Made by a program: the position numbers and the translations under genes. Positions 18,026 through 26,442 of a stretch of 64,000 bases of DNA are shown piece by piece. A model generated the notes under the pieces. That model was not told the origin of the DNA, did no database searches, and saw only the letters and a program-made list of their open reading frames with translations. Position 1 is the first letter of the stretch, and every line of letters starts with the position of its first letter. This DNA is from Streptomyces sp. NBC_00370 (lineage in GTDB: Bacteria; Actinomycetota; Actinomycetes; Streptomycetales; Streptomycetaceae). The stretch is from assembly GCF_036084755.1 (NCBI RefSeq), contig NZ_CP107968.1:2424501-2488500 (forward strand), in the 5' to 3' direction.

Positions 18026-18251
18026 CAGCTGTACGGTCTCCTGCCTTCCGGGCCCAAGAGCAGCCCTCATGGAACGGCGCGAATTTAGCGGCAGTGGCCG
18101 CCGCCACCGGCACGTTCGACCCGGATTCATCCGATCGTGTGAGGATTCTGGACATAGCTGACGCACACCTGCCGGGCTGCTTGTCGGAGTGCCGCCGTAC
18201 AGTTGCGGGAGCGCGACACGTGCACGGAGCGGGTCTGAAGGAGGCACTGCC

Positions 18252-19043
18252 GTGAGTGAGCTGCGGTTCGTTCATCTGGGGTTCGGCGAGCAGGCCGTCG
18301 AGTACCGGGAGGCGTGGCAGGAGCAGCGCCGAGTGCACTCGGCGCGCTTCGCCGACGAGGTGCCCGACACCTGTCTGCTGCTGGAGCACCTGTCGGTGTA
18401 CACGGCAGGGCGGCGTACGGAGGACAGCGAGCGCCCGCTGGACGGCACCCCGGTGGTCGACGTGGACCGGGGCGGGAAGATCACCTGGCACGGCCCCGGG
18501 CAGCTGGTCGGCTACCCGATCGTGCGGCTGCCGCGTCCGGTGGACGTCGTCGCGCATGTCCGCCGGCTGGAGGAGGCGTTGATCCGTACCGCGACCGACT
18601 TCGGTGTGGCGACCACCCGGGTGGAGGGCCGCAGCGGGGTGTGGGTGCTGGGCGACCCGGTGGAGAAGCGGCCTTCGGGTCTGTCGCTTGACTTCGACCC
18701 GAGACTGAAGGACGACGAGTTCGACCCCCGGCTGAACGGCCCGGAGTACGCCCCGTCCAACGCGGGCCAGCGCCGGGAGGACCGCAAGCTCGCCGCGATC
18801 GGCATCCGGGTGGCCAAGGGCGTCACGATGCACGGCTTCTCGCTGAACGTGAACCCGGACAACAAGGAGTACGACCGGATCGTGCCCTGCGGGATCCGGG
18901 ACGCGGGGGTGACGTCGCTCGCGTACGAGCTGGGGCATGACGTGACGATCGCCGAGGTGCTCCCCGTCGTCGAGGGGCATCTGCGGGACGTTCTGGAGAA
19001 CGCAGAGCTGGCGCCGCGCGAGGTCGAGCGCGCCAGCGCGTGA
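18252..19043 (+). CDS. lipB: Lipoyl(octanoyl) transferase
   Basis: A 263-residue cytosolic enzyme that moves octanoate from acyl carrier protein to lipoyl-domain lysines. The signature [17 protein letters not shown] is at about residues 73–89. The catalytic pair is the Lys in [19 protein letters not shown] and the Cys in YDRIVPCGI. An insert of about 35 residues ([19 protein letters not shown]) before the Lys motif is typical of Streptomyces proteins. GTG 18252 has AAGGAGG at 18238–18244. It is followed by lipA after 156 bp that includes a hairpin, so the two may be separately tuned. Confidence 0.95.
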   Translation: MSELRFVHLGFGEQAVEYREAWQEQRRVHSARFADEVPDTCLLLEHLSVYTAGRRTEDSERPLDGTPVVDVDRGGKITWHGPGQLVGYPIVRLPRPVDVVAHVRRLEEALIRTATDFGVATTRVEGRSGVWVLGDPVEKRPSGLSLDFDPRLKDDEFDPRLNGPEYAPSNAGQRREDRKLAAIGIRVAKGVTMHGFSLNVNPDNKEYDRIVPCGIRDAGVTSLAYELGHDVTIAEVLPVVEGHLRDVLENAELAPREVERASA

Positions 19044-19059
19044 GACGGGCGGGGCTGTA

Positions 19060-19083
19060 GCGGCCCCGGGCCGCCGGGGCCGC
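19060..19083. terminator. Hairpin after lipB
   Basis: GCGGCCCCGG at 19060–19069 pairs with CCGGGGCCGC at 19074–19083 around a 4-nt loop, 16 nt after the lipB stop. It probably weakens or ends read-through into lipA. Confidence 0.6.
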
Positions 19084-19199
19084 AGGGAATGCGGCCTTCT
19101 GGCGGGGGGTTGGCCAGACGTAATGCCACGCAAATAACGGGCGTAACCTGGTATTCGCCGAAGAATCGAATGCCGCGCCAGCAGAGAGAGGTGCCGGAC

Positions 19200-20201
19200 G
19201 TGTCCGCTGTCGCACCCGACGGACGCAAGATGCTGCGTCTGGAGGTCCGGAACAGCCAGACCCCCATCGAGCGCAAGCCCGAATGGATCAAGACCCGGGC
19301 GAAGATGGGCCCCGAGTACACCAAGATGCAGGCCCTGGTGAAGTCCGAGGGGCTGCACACGGTCTGCCAGGAGGCGGGCTGTCCCAACATCTACGAATGC
19401 TGGGAGGACCGCGAGGCGACCTTCCTCATCGGCGGCGACCAGTGCACCAGGCGCTGTGACTTCTGCCAGATCGACACGGGCAAGCCCGAGCCGCTGGACC
19501 GTGACGAGCCGCGCCGGGTGGGTGAGTCGGTCGTCACGATGGACCTGAACTACGCCACGATCACCGGCGTCGCCCGCGACGACCTGCCGGACGGCGGTGC
19601 CTGGCTGTACGCGGAGACGGTGCGCCAGATCCACGGGATGACGGCGGAGCGCGCCGACGGCCGTACCAAGGTCGAGCTGCTGATCCCCGACTTCAACGCC
19701 GTTCCCGAGCAGCTGGCCGAGGTCTTCTCGTCGCGGCCCGAGGTGCTCGCGCACAACGTGGAGACGGTCCCCCGGATCTTCAAGCGGATCCGCCCCGGCT
19801 TCCGGTACGAGCGGTCCCTCGAAGTCATCACCCGGGCCCGCGAGGCCGGGCTGGTCACCAAGTCCAACCTGATCCTGGGCATGGGCGAGGAGCGCGCCGA
19901 GGTCAGTGACGCGCTGCGCCATCTGCACGAGGCGGGCTGCGAGCTGATCACGATCACCCAGTACCTGCGCCCGTCGGTGCGCCACCACCCGGTGGAGCGC
20001 TGGGTGAAGCCGCAGGAGTTCGTCGAGCTGCAGCAGGAGGCCGAGGAGATCGGCTTCTCCGGTGTGATGTCGGGGCCGCTGGTGCGTTCGTCGTACCGCG
20101 CGGGCCGGCTGTACCGGCAGGCGATGGAGCGCCGTGGCGCGCCGGTCGACGGAGAGTCGGCGGGACTGCCGGTCGGGCAGGGCGCCGGACAGGCCGTCTG
20201 A
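19200..20201 (+). CDS. lipA: Lipoyl synthase
   Basis: A 333-residue radical-SAM enzyme that inserts two sulfur atoms into protein-bound octanoyl groups. Both iron–sulfur cluster motifs are intact: the auxiliary [12 protein letters not shown] (Cys56, Cys61, Cys67) and the SAM-cluster CTRRCDFC (Cys82, Cys86, Cys89). The C-terminal RSSY motif that holds the auxiliary cluster is at [11 protein letters not shown] 19200 is chosen with GAGAGAGG at 19184–19191 at 8-nt spacing; GTG 19191 overlaps that site. It acts with lipB upstream and feeds the sucB-type E2. Confidence 0.96.
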   Translation: MSAVAPDGRKMLRLEVRNSQTPIERKPEWIKTRAKMGPEYTKMQALVKSEGLHTVCQEAGCPNIYECWEDREATFLIGGDQCTRRCDFCQIDTGKPEPLDRDEPRRVGESVVTMDLNYATITGVARDDLPDGGAWLYAETVRQIHGMTAERADGRTKVELLIPDFNAVPEQLAEVFSSRPEVLAHNVETVPRIFKRIRPGFRYERSLEVITRAREAGLVTKSNLILGMGEERAEVSDALRHLHEAGCELITITQYLRPSVRHHPVERWVKPQEFVELQQEAEEIGFSGVMSGPLVRSSYRAGRLYRQAMERRGAPVDGESAGLPVGQGAGQAV

Positions 20202-20344
20202 CGCCGACTGTGTGAAGCTGGGCACAAGCGGCTACTTGCCAGTAGAGGCCGGCCGTGCCGCGGTCCGCACGTTCCCCGCAGGTCGGGGGCGCGTACGGGC
20301 CGCAACCGCGTGAGAAGGCCCCGCCGTCAAGGTTTCATTCGCGT

Positions 20345-20373
20345 TTGACCGCTTGGTCACGCCCTGGTAACAC
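20345..20373 (+). promoter_or_regulatory. Promoter candidate for the 68-aa gene
   Basis: TTGACC at 20345–20350 and TAACAC at 20368–20373 are 17 nt apart, a good fit to the main vegetative sigma factor. They lie 68 nt before the ATG of the small gene. Confidence 0.45.
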
Positions 20374-20440
20374 CTGTCGGTGACGCTGGTTCCACGTACC
20401 GCGCCCACCCGCGATCACCGCTCCGAAGGGGACCGACATC

Positions 20441-20647
20441 ATGCAGGCAGCGCCTGTACGACCCGTCACCGTAACCGTCTCCACCGCTCTGCGCGCCGTC
20501 GAGTCGCTGCTGATGAGCGGCGGCCAGCGGACAGCCCGCCGGAACGCCTGGACGGCCGTCCTCGAAGACCGCCGCAGGGCCAAGGACCGGGTGGAGGCGC
20601 AGCACGTTCTGGAGGCCGTGTCGAACACCGCTTCCCAAGCCACGTAA
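20441..20647 (+). CDS. Small conserved protein (68 aa)
   Basis: A 68-residue protein beginning MQAAPVRPVTVTVSTALRAVESLL, with a basic helical second half (RTARRNAWTAVLEDRRRAKDRVEA). AAGGGGA near 20426–20432 can act as ribosome-binding site. I recall a similarly sized gene at this place, between lipA and the DUF4191 gene, in S. coelicolor, but its function is not known to me. There is no membrane segment or signal peptide. It is followed after 10 bp by the DUF4191 gene, so the two are probably cotranscribed. Confidence 0.7.
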   Translation: MQAAPVRPVTVTVSTALRAVESLLMSGGQRTARRNAWTAVLEDRRRAKDRVEAQHVLEAVSNTASQAT

Positions 20648-20657
20648 ACTCCCGTAC

Positions 20658-21356
20658 ATGGCGAGGAAGGAAAACGCAGACTTTGCTGCGAACCAGGGGC
20701 GACTGAAGCAGATCGCTCAGACCTACAAGATGACCAGGCGGGTCGACCCGAAGGTCGGTCTTGTCGTCGGCGGCGTCGGAATCGTCACCTTCGGTGTCCT
20801 CCTCGCGGTCGGTTTTCTGATCAACCACCCCCTCTATCTGGGCATTCTGGGTTTCATCCTGGCGTTCCTCGCGATGGCGATCATCTTCGGCCGCCGTGCC
20901 GAGCGTGCCGCCTTCGGACAGATGGAGGGACAGCCAGGCGCGGCGGCGGCGGTCCTGGAGAACGTGGGCCGTGGCTGGACCACGACGCCCGCTGTGGCGA
21001 TGAACCGTAATCAGGACGTCGTGCACCGCGCGGTCGGCAAGGCGGGCATCGTGCTGGTGGCCGAGGGCAACCCGAACCGGCTGAAGAGCCTGCTGGCCGC
21101 GGAGAAGAAGCGGATGGCGCGCATCGTGATGGACGTGCCGGTGCACGACATCATCGTCGGTGACGGCGAGGGCCAGGTGCCGCTGAAGAAGGTCCGTACG
21201 ACGCTGCTGAAGCTGCCGAGGGTGCTCGACGGGCCGAAGGTGACGGCGACGAACGACCGGCTGCGCGCGCTGGGCGACCTGATGAGCAACATGCCGCTGC
21301 CGAAGGGCCCGATGCCGAAGGGCATGCGGATGCCGAGGGGCGGAAAGGCGCGCTGA
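20658..21356 (+). CDS. DUF4191 membrane protein
   Basis: A 232-residue membrane protein starting MARKENADFAANQGRLKQIAQTYKMTRR. Two transmembrane segments (about 37–58 and 61–80) form a hairpin, followed by a cytosolic domain with RNQDVVHRAVGKAGIVLVAEG. This is the DUF4191 family, found next to lipA in most actinobacteria. Function is unknown. The tail is Met/Lys/Pro rich (MPKGMRMPRGGKAR). It ends in a hairpin. Confidence 0.85.
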   Translation: MARKENADFAANQGRLKQIAQTYKMTRRVDPKVGLVVGGVGIVTFGVLLAVGFLINHPLYLGILGFILAFLAMAIIFGRRAERAAFGQMEGQPGAAAAVLENVGRGWTTTPAVAMNRNQDVVHRAVGKAGIVLVAEGNPNRLKSLLAAEKKRMARIVMDVPVHDIIVGDGEGQVPLKKVRTTLLKLPRVLDGPKVTATNDRLRALGDLMSNMPLPKGPMPKGMRMPRGGKAR

Positions 21357-21375
21357 CGCGCGGCGTACGAACGTC

Positions 21376-21409
21376 GGAGGGCGGCCCGGGGAGACCCGGA
21401 CCGCCCTCC
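21376..21409. terminator. Hairpin terminator between DUF4191 and RDD genes
   Basis: GGAGGGCGG at 21376–21384 pairs with CCGCCCTCC at 21401–21409 and is followed by TTT. It lies between convergent genes and may serve both. Confidence 0.65.
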
Positions 21410-21455
21410 TTTACGTGTACGGACCAGATCCGAACCTTGGACTGAATCCCTTGGA

Positions 21456-21923
21456 CTAAATCCGAACCTGAACGGCTCCGGAGGCGCGGTCGTGCAGCCC
21501 GCGCCCGTCGCGGTCCCAGATCAGCGCGGGGACGGCGAGGCAGAGCAGCACGCTGCGGACGAGGACCCGGCCGACGCCGAGCCGGCCGCCGGTCAGTCCG
21601 ACGACGCGCAGCCCAAAGAGCCGCTTGCCGGGGGTGGAGCCGACCGTTCCGACGGTCAGGAGGCTCAGTACGAGAAGGACGAGCAGCGCCCAGTTGCCGG
21701 CGCGGTGCATCTCGCCGCCGGCGAGCAGCCCGTACGAGATGACCAGGCACAGCACCCAGTCGACGAAGATCGCGCCGAACCGGCGGCCGAGCGGAGCGAC
21801 GGAGCCGGGGCCCTCTTCCGGCAGCCCGAGCCGTTCACCGCGGTAACCGAAATCGACGCCCATGTCCTCGGCGGCCGCGCGCGGTCCCGAGAGCCACGAT
21901 CCGATTGCTTGCCTGTTGTCCAC
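21456..21923 (-). CDS. RDD-family membrane protein
   Basis: A 155-residue inner-membrane protein. After a soluble N-terminus (VDNRQAIGSWLSGPRAAAEDMG) the RDD domain starts at PLGRRFGAIFVDWVLCLVISYGLL, with the Arg and Asp that name the family. Further helices follow (about 88–107 and 127–140), with the TPGKRLFGLRVV motif between them and WDRDGRGLHDRASG near the end. GTG 21923 is chosen because homologues begin near this residue; the upstream site GTGGGG is weak. It is divergent from glnA. The role of RDD proteins is mostly unknown. Confidence 0.85.
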   Translation of the reverse strand: MDNRQAIGSWLSGPRAAAEDMGVDFGYRGERLGLPEEGPGSVAPLGRRFGAIFVDWVLCLVISYGLLAGGEMHRAGNWALLVLLVLSLLTVGTVGSTPGKRLFGLRVVGLTGGRLGVGRVLVRSVLLCLAVPALIWDRDGRGLHDRASGAVQVRI

Positions 21924-22005
21924 CCCCACACGGTACTGCGACCGGTTCCGGACCATCCGGACGGGGTACGCGAATCCCAAGGTCAACACCGTGCACCCAG
22001 GGCGG

Positions 22006-22043
22006 TTAACTTGGGCGAAACAACAGGGTCATGCTGGAGAAAT
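22006..22043 (+). promoter_or_regulatory. Double GlnR-binding site upstream of glnA
   Basis: The spaced pentamers TTAAC (22006–22010), GAAAC (22017–22021), GTCAT (22028–22032) and GAAAT (22039–22043) are each separated by exactly 6 nt. They match the published Streptomyces GlnR pattern gTnAc-n6-GaAAc repeated twice. A TATGGT at 22054–22059 could be a -10. GlnR activates glnA under nitrogen limitation. Confidence 0.85.
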
Positions 22044-22144
22044 GCCGGAAACCTATGGTCGGCTCCAGCGTGTGCCCCCACATCGGCCGCACGACCAAGC
22101 GATAAGCCCCCGCCCCTCCCCGGGTCGGGAGGAGGAGGAGCTGG

Positions 22145-23554
22145 ATGTTCCAGAACGCCGACGAGGCCAAGAAGTTCATCGCGGATGAGGACGTCAAGTT
22201 CGTCGACGTCCGATTCTGCGACCTGCCTGGCGTGATGCAGCACTTCACGATCCCGGTCGGCTCGTTCGACCCGTCCGAGGAGCTGGCCTTCGACGGTTCG
22301 TCGATCCGCGGCTTCCAGGCGATCCACGAGTCGGACATGGCGCTGCGCGCCGACCTGTCGACGGCACGGGTCGACCCGTTCCGCCGCGACAAGACGGTGA
22401 ACATCAACTTCTTCATCCATGACCCGATCACGGGTGAGCAGTACAGCCGCGACCCGCGCAACATCGCCAAGAAGGCCGAGGCCTACCTCGCCTCCACCGG
22501 CTTCGCGGACACCGCGTACTTCGGCCCCGAGGCCGAGTTCTACGTCTTCGACAACGTGCGCTTCAACACGACGGCGAACGAGAGCTTTTACCACATCGAC
22601 TCCGAGGCAGCCGCCTGGAACACCGGCTCCACGGCCGACAACCGCGGCTACAAGGTGCGCTACAAGGGCGGTTACTTCCCGGCCCCGCCGGTCGACCACT
22701 TCGCCGACCTGCGCGCGGAGATCTCCCTGGAGCTTGAGGCTTCCGGCCTCCAGGTCGAGCGTCAGCACCACGAGGTCGGCACCGCAGGCCAGGCGGAGAT
22801 CAACTACAAGTTCAACACGCTGCTCGCCGCGGCCGACGACCTGATGCTCTTCAAGTACATCGTGAAGAACGTGGCGTGGCGCAACAACAAGACCGCGACC
22901 TTCATGCCCAAGCCGATCTTCGGTGACAACGGCTCCGGCATGCACGTGCACCAGTCCCTGTGGCAGGGCGGCACGCCGCTCTTCTACGACGAGCAGGGCT
23001 ACGCCGGTCTGTCGGACATGGCGCGCTACTACATCGGCGGCATCCTGAAGCACGCGCCGTCGCTGCTGGCGTTCACCAACCCGACGGTCAACTCGTACCA
23101 CCGCCTGGTCCCCGGCTTCGAGGCCCCGGTCAACATGGTCTACTCGCAGCGCAACCGCTCGGCCGCGATGCGTATCCCGATCACCGGCTCGAACCCGAAG
23201 GCCAAGCGCGTCGAGTTCCGCGCCCCCGACCCGTCGTCCAACCCGTACCTGGCCTTCTCGGCCCTGCTGCTGGCCGGCCTCGACGGCGTCAAGAACAAGA
23301 TCGAGCCCCCGGAGCCGATCGACAAGGACCTCTACGAACTGGCCCCGGAAGAGCACGCCAGCGTGGCCCAGGTCCCGACGTCCCTCCCGGCGGTCCTCGA
23401 CGCCCTGGAGGCGGACAACGAGTACCTCCAGGCGGGCGGCGTGTTCACGGCGGACCTGATCGAGACGTGGATCGACTACAAGCGCACCAAGGAAATCGCC
23501 CCGATCCAACTCCGCCCGCACCCGCACGAGTTCGAACTGTACTTCGACATCTAG
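22145..23554 (+). CDS. glnA: Glutamine synthetase type I
   Basis: A 469-residue dodecameric GSI that condenses ammonia with glutamate using ATP. The signature FDGSSIRGF, the ATP site [16 protein letters not shown], and NRSAAMRIP are all present. The adenylylation loop [10 protein letters not shown] has its tyrosine at residue 397, as in other GSI-beta enzymes, so adenylyltransferase control is expected. ATG 22145 follows a purine-rich GGAGGAGGAGG. Upstream is the GlnR site. A second, unrelated type glutamine synthetase is at 51037. Confidence 0.97.
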   Translation: MFQNADEAKKFIADEDVKFVDVRFCDLPGVMQHFTIPVGSFDPSEELAFDGSSIRGFQAIHESDMALRADLSTARVDPFRRDKTVNINFFIHDPITGEQYSRDPRNIAKKAEAYLASTGFADTAYFGPEAEFYVFDNVRFNTTANESFYHIDSEAAAWNTGSTADNRGYKVRYKGGYFPAPPVDHFADLRAEISLELEASGLQVERQHHEVGTAGQAEINYKFNTLLAAADDLMLFKYIVKNVAWRNNKTATFMPKPIFGDNGSGMHVHQSLWQGGTPLFYDEQGYAGLSDMARYYIGGILKHAPSLLAFTNPTVNSYHRLVPGFEAPVNMVYSQRNRSAAMRIPITGSNPKAKRVEFRAPDPSSNPYLAFSALLLAGLDGVKNKIEPPEPIDKDLYELAPEEHASVAQVPTSLPAVLDALEADNEYLQAGGVFTADLIETWIDYKRTKEIAPIQLRPHPHEFELYFDI

Positions 23555-23576
23555 GATGTAAAGCTCGAACTCGATA

Positions 23577-23640
23577 GGCAAGAGCAGGCCGCAACGAGCG
23601 TTGGCTCCACCGAAATCCGGGGCCAGCGCTCGTTCTTGCC
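23577..23640. terminator. Hairpin terminator after glnA
   Basis: AACGAGCGTTGGC (23593–23605) pairs with GCCAGCGCTCGTT (23622–23634) with a single G–T wobble. An outer stem GGCAAG (23577–23582)/CTTGCC (23635–23640) extends it, and TTTTC follows. It is a strong terminator 22 nt after glnA. Confidence 0.8.
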
Positions 23641-24722
23641 TTTTCAGTGGCCCCGGAGGGGCGCCGGGTGAAACCGTTCAGGCGAAACGAAGGCCGCACC
23701 TGCCTCGGCACCGGGAAGTCCTAGAGGGCCGACCGGACCGATCTGGCTCAATCAGATAGCCGAAGACCATGTGATGTGCCTCCTCCGACACCTCGTCCCA
23801 GGTGTCCGGAGTCACGATCATGACCTCGCGCATCAAGCCAGATCTGACGCGTCCTCCGGAACGAGCCCGCTCATCCGCGGCCTCGAAGACCGGATGCCTC
23901 TTGGGTGCTGTCCGTGTCTGACTCGGCTAATCACCCGGGCGACGGCCCCGCAACGCCGCCCAGACCCAGGAGGCCGGGCGGGTTCAAACGGAGTTCTCGG
24001 CCGGGACGCCGGTACACGAACGCCATCGCATCAGACTCAGGAGCCTGGGACAGGCAATGGCGGTGGCCAAGTTGGGCGCGGTCCGAAGAACCGGAGATGC
24101 GCTAGGAGTCCGAGTGCACGAAGGACTACTCGGGTCAACATGCCTCGTCACAATCGGCTGCGGGCCGGACGCCGCGTACGAAGATCTGGCGGATCACGGA
24201 TCCGTCGTGTTGCGACCGGAGCCCGACCCCTTCCTGGCGCGACGCACGGCTCCCTCCGAGAGGGCTGAAGCTGGCGGGGAGCGTTACGTCGGAGGGGCCC
24301 GCATCGTCCTGGGGCGCTCCTGGATTGAGCCGGCCGACACAGACGCCCGGGCTACAGCTCAATTAACACTACGGGCGGGGCTCGCCCTTGTAGGCACGCA
24401 GCGCGGGGCTCTGCCTCGTATCGGCGGATCTCACTCCAGAGAATGCCGCAGAATAAGGCCGAGGGACCAAAGCTCTCCGGGCGGTCTTCAACTGTTGGTG
24501 GGGAAGAATTCCCAAAGGTCGGCTGGGAAGTTCGTGACGATGACAGTCAACAGTTGGAACCTAACACCGTAGGTGCGGCCCGATCCGCCGTGACGGACCC
24601 GTCACCTGATCCTGCGAACCTGATGTCGAACGAGTGAGAGGGTATTCACTGTCGCCGTTGAATGGTCGTGCGAGACTTGCATGTCTTTTCGAAAATGCTC
24701 CTGTAGCCATCTGGGGGGTATT
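23641..24722. other. Gene-poor boundary of the accessory region
   Basis: About 1.1 kb holds no gene I can support. A forward frame from about 24057 to 24572 is open for 171 codons, but its third-position GC is well below that of core genes, it has no clear ribosome-binding site and it matches nothing I recognise. The reverse frame at 23678–23833 looks like a gene fragment. GC falls progressively from left to right, reaching clearly lower values after about 24640. I searched by eye for a tRNA or att-like repeat and found none. Confidence 0.5.
23678..23833 (-). pseudogene. Possible gene fragment (51 aa)
   Basis: A 51-codon reverse frame reads MREVMIVTPDTWDEVSEEA, then HHMVFGYLIEPDRSGRPSR, and then turns into Arg/Cys-rich text before its stop. 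The first 30 residues look like real protein, while the end looks out of frame. Its ATG overlaps a TGA (TGATG) of another short frame ending SGLVPEDASDLA. I cannot name the family; a truncated remnant of an operon is the best reading. Confidence 0.3.
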
Positions 24723-25349
24723 GTGTTCGCAAGGTGGCGAGATTCCCGTAAATTATGCTTCAATAGCATTAGAAGGGTGTCGTTGGGTCTAATGACAGCG
24801 GCATTGGTTACGGCATGTGCCAGCATCATGATTGCCCTCGTGGCCTACTGGTTGAACCATCAAGGAGAGGTCCGTAGATCTCTTCAGCAAGCGCGAATCG
24901 ACAGGGTGAACAGTCAACTAAAAGACCTTTACGGTCCACTTCTCGTTCTCGCCGAAACGAACGAGAAAGCGTGGAACGAATATCGGAGACGATACATTGA
25001 ACCGGTTGGTGCAATTTCAGCCGGAAGTTCGCTCCCGGAAGCAGAAGAGACGCGATGGCGTACGTGGATTAAATCTGTGTTCGCGCCGATCGCCCAACAA
25101 ATACGAGAGATTATCACGACACAAGGGGATCTGATCATCGGAGTCGAAATGCCTCCTGTGGTTCTAGAATTTTGTGCTCACACGGCGACGTATCAGGCGC
25201 TTATGGAGGACTGGGAAGGTGCGGGTCGCGATAAATCCACTTTGATCCGCCATCCGGGGGGTCAGTTTCTATTTTACGTGCGAGACTCGTATGAGTCGCT
25301 GAAGGCGGAACAGGCGCTCCTGCTTAGGTCAGTGCGTGAGTCCGGCTGA
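24723..25349 (+). CDS. Membrane-anchored protein upstream of TIR gene
   Basis: A 208-residue protein with one transmembrane helix at about 21–43 (ending IMIALVAYWLNH) and a soluble C-terminal domain. That domain begins RIDRVNSQLKDLYGPLLVL, continues with conserved-looking aromatic and proline positions (WRTWIKSVFAPIAQQI, GVEMPPVVLEFCAH) and ends in a helical tail. GTG 24723 is chosen over ATG 24681 because GGGGGG at 24714–24719 is a usable ribosome-binding site. Codon use is relaxed (many A/T third positions), unlike the flanking core genes. It is 42 nt upstream of the TIR gene on the same strand. I know similar actinobacterial proteins only as hypothetical; a membrane effector or sensor role is inference. 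Confidence 0.7.
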   Translation: MFARWRDSRKLCFNSIRRVSLGLMTAALVTACASIMIALVAYWLNHQGEVRRSLQQARIDRVNSQLKDLYGPLLVLAETNEKAWNEYRRRYIEPVGAISAGSSLPEAEETRWRTWIKSVFAPIAQQIREIITTQGDLIIGVEMPPVVLEFCAHTATYQALMEDWEGAGRDKSTLIRHPGGQFLFYVRDSYESLKAEQALLLRSVRESG

Positions 25350-25391
25350 TTCGAGTTTGACGATCAATCTGCCGCCTAGAAGGGCATCGCG

Positions 25392-26264
25392 ATGAAAGTA
25401 TTTCTGAGTTGGTCAGGGGAGCGCTCCAAGAAAACTGCCGAGGCTCTGTGGTCCTGGTTGCCGGATGTACTCCAGTACATTAATCCATGGCTCTCCAGTC
25501 TGGACATCTCGGCAGGGAGCCGGGGCGTCCGAGAGATTACTGACGAGCTTTCCGAGACGAACTTCGGAATCATCTGTGTAACCCCAGAGAATCAAAATTC
25601 GACCTGGATCAATTTCGAGGCTGGAGCCCTCTCCAAGCAGGTTGATGGTGGCTGCGTCGTTCCATTCCTGGTGGGTATGAGGATGACTGACCTGATTAGC
25701 CCTCTCAGTCAGTTCCAGGCCGTCAACGGTGGCAGTATGGAAGATGCACAGAAACTTCTGTTCGACATCAACGACGCTGCAGGGAATTTGGCCATCTCTC
25801 GCGAAAGGCTAGAGCGAGCATTCCAAAGAAGTTGGCCAGATTTCGAGAGCATTGTAAGCAGTGTCAAGGAAAGATCCTCGGAAGATGGCCTCTCGGATTC
25901 CGTCCGACGCTCCGAGGCTGACATGACGGAGGAGATCCTTCTGATTTCTCGCCAACTTGATCATCGGATGGCCGATCTTGAGAGGTATACACTACGAGTG
26001 GACGGCACTTCGAGGCGGCCGCCTCGGGAGATTCGCCGTATCAGCGAAGAGAAATTCATTTCTTTGTCATTCGCTAAGATTGGCTGGGAGGCCCTCAGTT
26101 CCTCTTGGGAGGGCGAGAATGTGACTATTGTGGCGCACAGTCCAGACAGGCCTTCGCATTCGATTTCCCGCGACTTTATCGAACGACTCGCGAAATCTCT
26201 TGGCCGAGAAGTAATCGTATTCGGGGAATCCGGGAAGGTTATCGTTCGCAGCAGTCGTGCCTGA
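25392..26264 (+). CDS. TIR-domain protein, probable NADase
   Basis: A 290-residue protein with an N-terminal TIR domain (about 1–155). It begins KVFLSWSGERSKKTAEALW and includes NFGIICVTPENQNSTWINFE, FEAGALSK and PLSQFQA. Bacterial TIR enzymes cleave NAD+ or make cyclic ADP-ribose signals. The catalytic WxxxE is intact as Trp72–Glu76. The C-terminal part (about 170–290) has a coiled helical linker (EEILLISRQLDHRMADLERY) and a small domain of unknown type. ATG 25392 has AGAAGGG upstream. GC is low. Together with the upstream membrane protein it may form a two-gene phage-defence module reminiscent of Thoeris in parts, though no SIR2, SLOG or macro domain is visible. Confidence 0.85.
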   Translation: MKVFLSWSGERSKKTAEALWSWLPDVLQYINPWLSSLDISAGSRGVREITDELSETNFGIICVTPENQNSTWINFEAGALSKQVDGGCVVPFLVGMRMTDLISPLSQFQAVNGGSMEDAQKLLFDINDAAGNLAISRERLERAFQRSWPDFESIVSSVKERSSEDGLSDSVRRSEADMTEEILLISRQLDHRMADLERYTLRVDGTSRRPPREIRRISEEKFISLSFAKIGWEALSSSWEGENVTIVAHSPDRPSHSISRDFIERLAKSLGREVIVFGESGKVIVRSSRA

Positions 26265-26442
26265 AATCCTTCCTGAAGGAAGAGGTTCGTGGATATCGCC
26301 CTACGTTCTTGGCGGATACGGAGTAGCTGGCGCAGCAGTGCAGACGAGTTTGCGTGATGCAGCACCGGTAGGCACCAATCAAAGTCAGAATTTGTATTTT
26401 AGACCGATGTCGAGAGATCCGCCGATGTGACTCTGGACCAGA

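Noticed and set aside
16038..20225. Very long open frame on the minus strand across lipA, lipB and the regulator
   Set aside because: It is the antisense shadow of high-GC genes with well-supported lipB, lipA and FAD-oxidoreductase products on the other strand.
23980..24010. GGGTTCAAAC resembling a tRNA T-arm in the glnA-to-island gap
   Set aside because: The flanking bases do not form a T-stem, and no acceptor, D or anticodon arms fit around it on either strand.
24057..24572. 171-codon open frame in the island boundary
   Set aside because: Third-position GC is well below that of core genes, there is no ribosome-binding site, and no motif is recognisable. It is described as gene-poor DNA instead.
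25392..26264. TIR gene pair called directly as Thoeris (thsA/thsB)
   Set aside because: The membrane partner shows no SIR2, SLOG or macro domain, so a Thoeris label is not supported by sequence.
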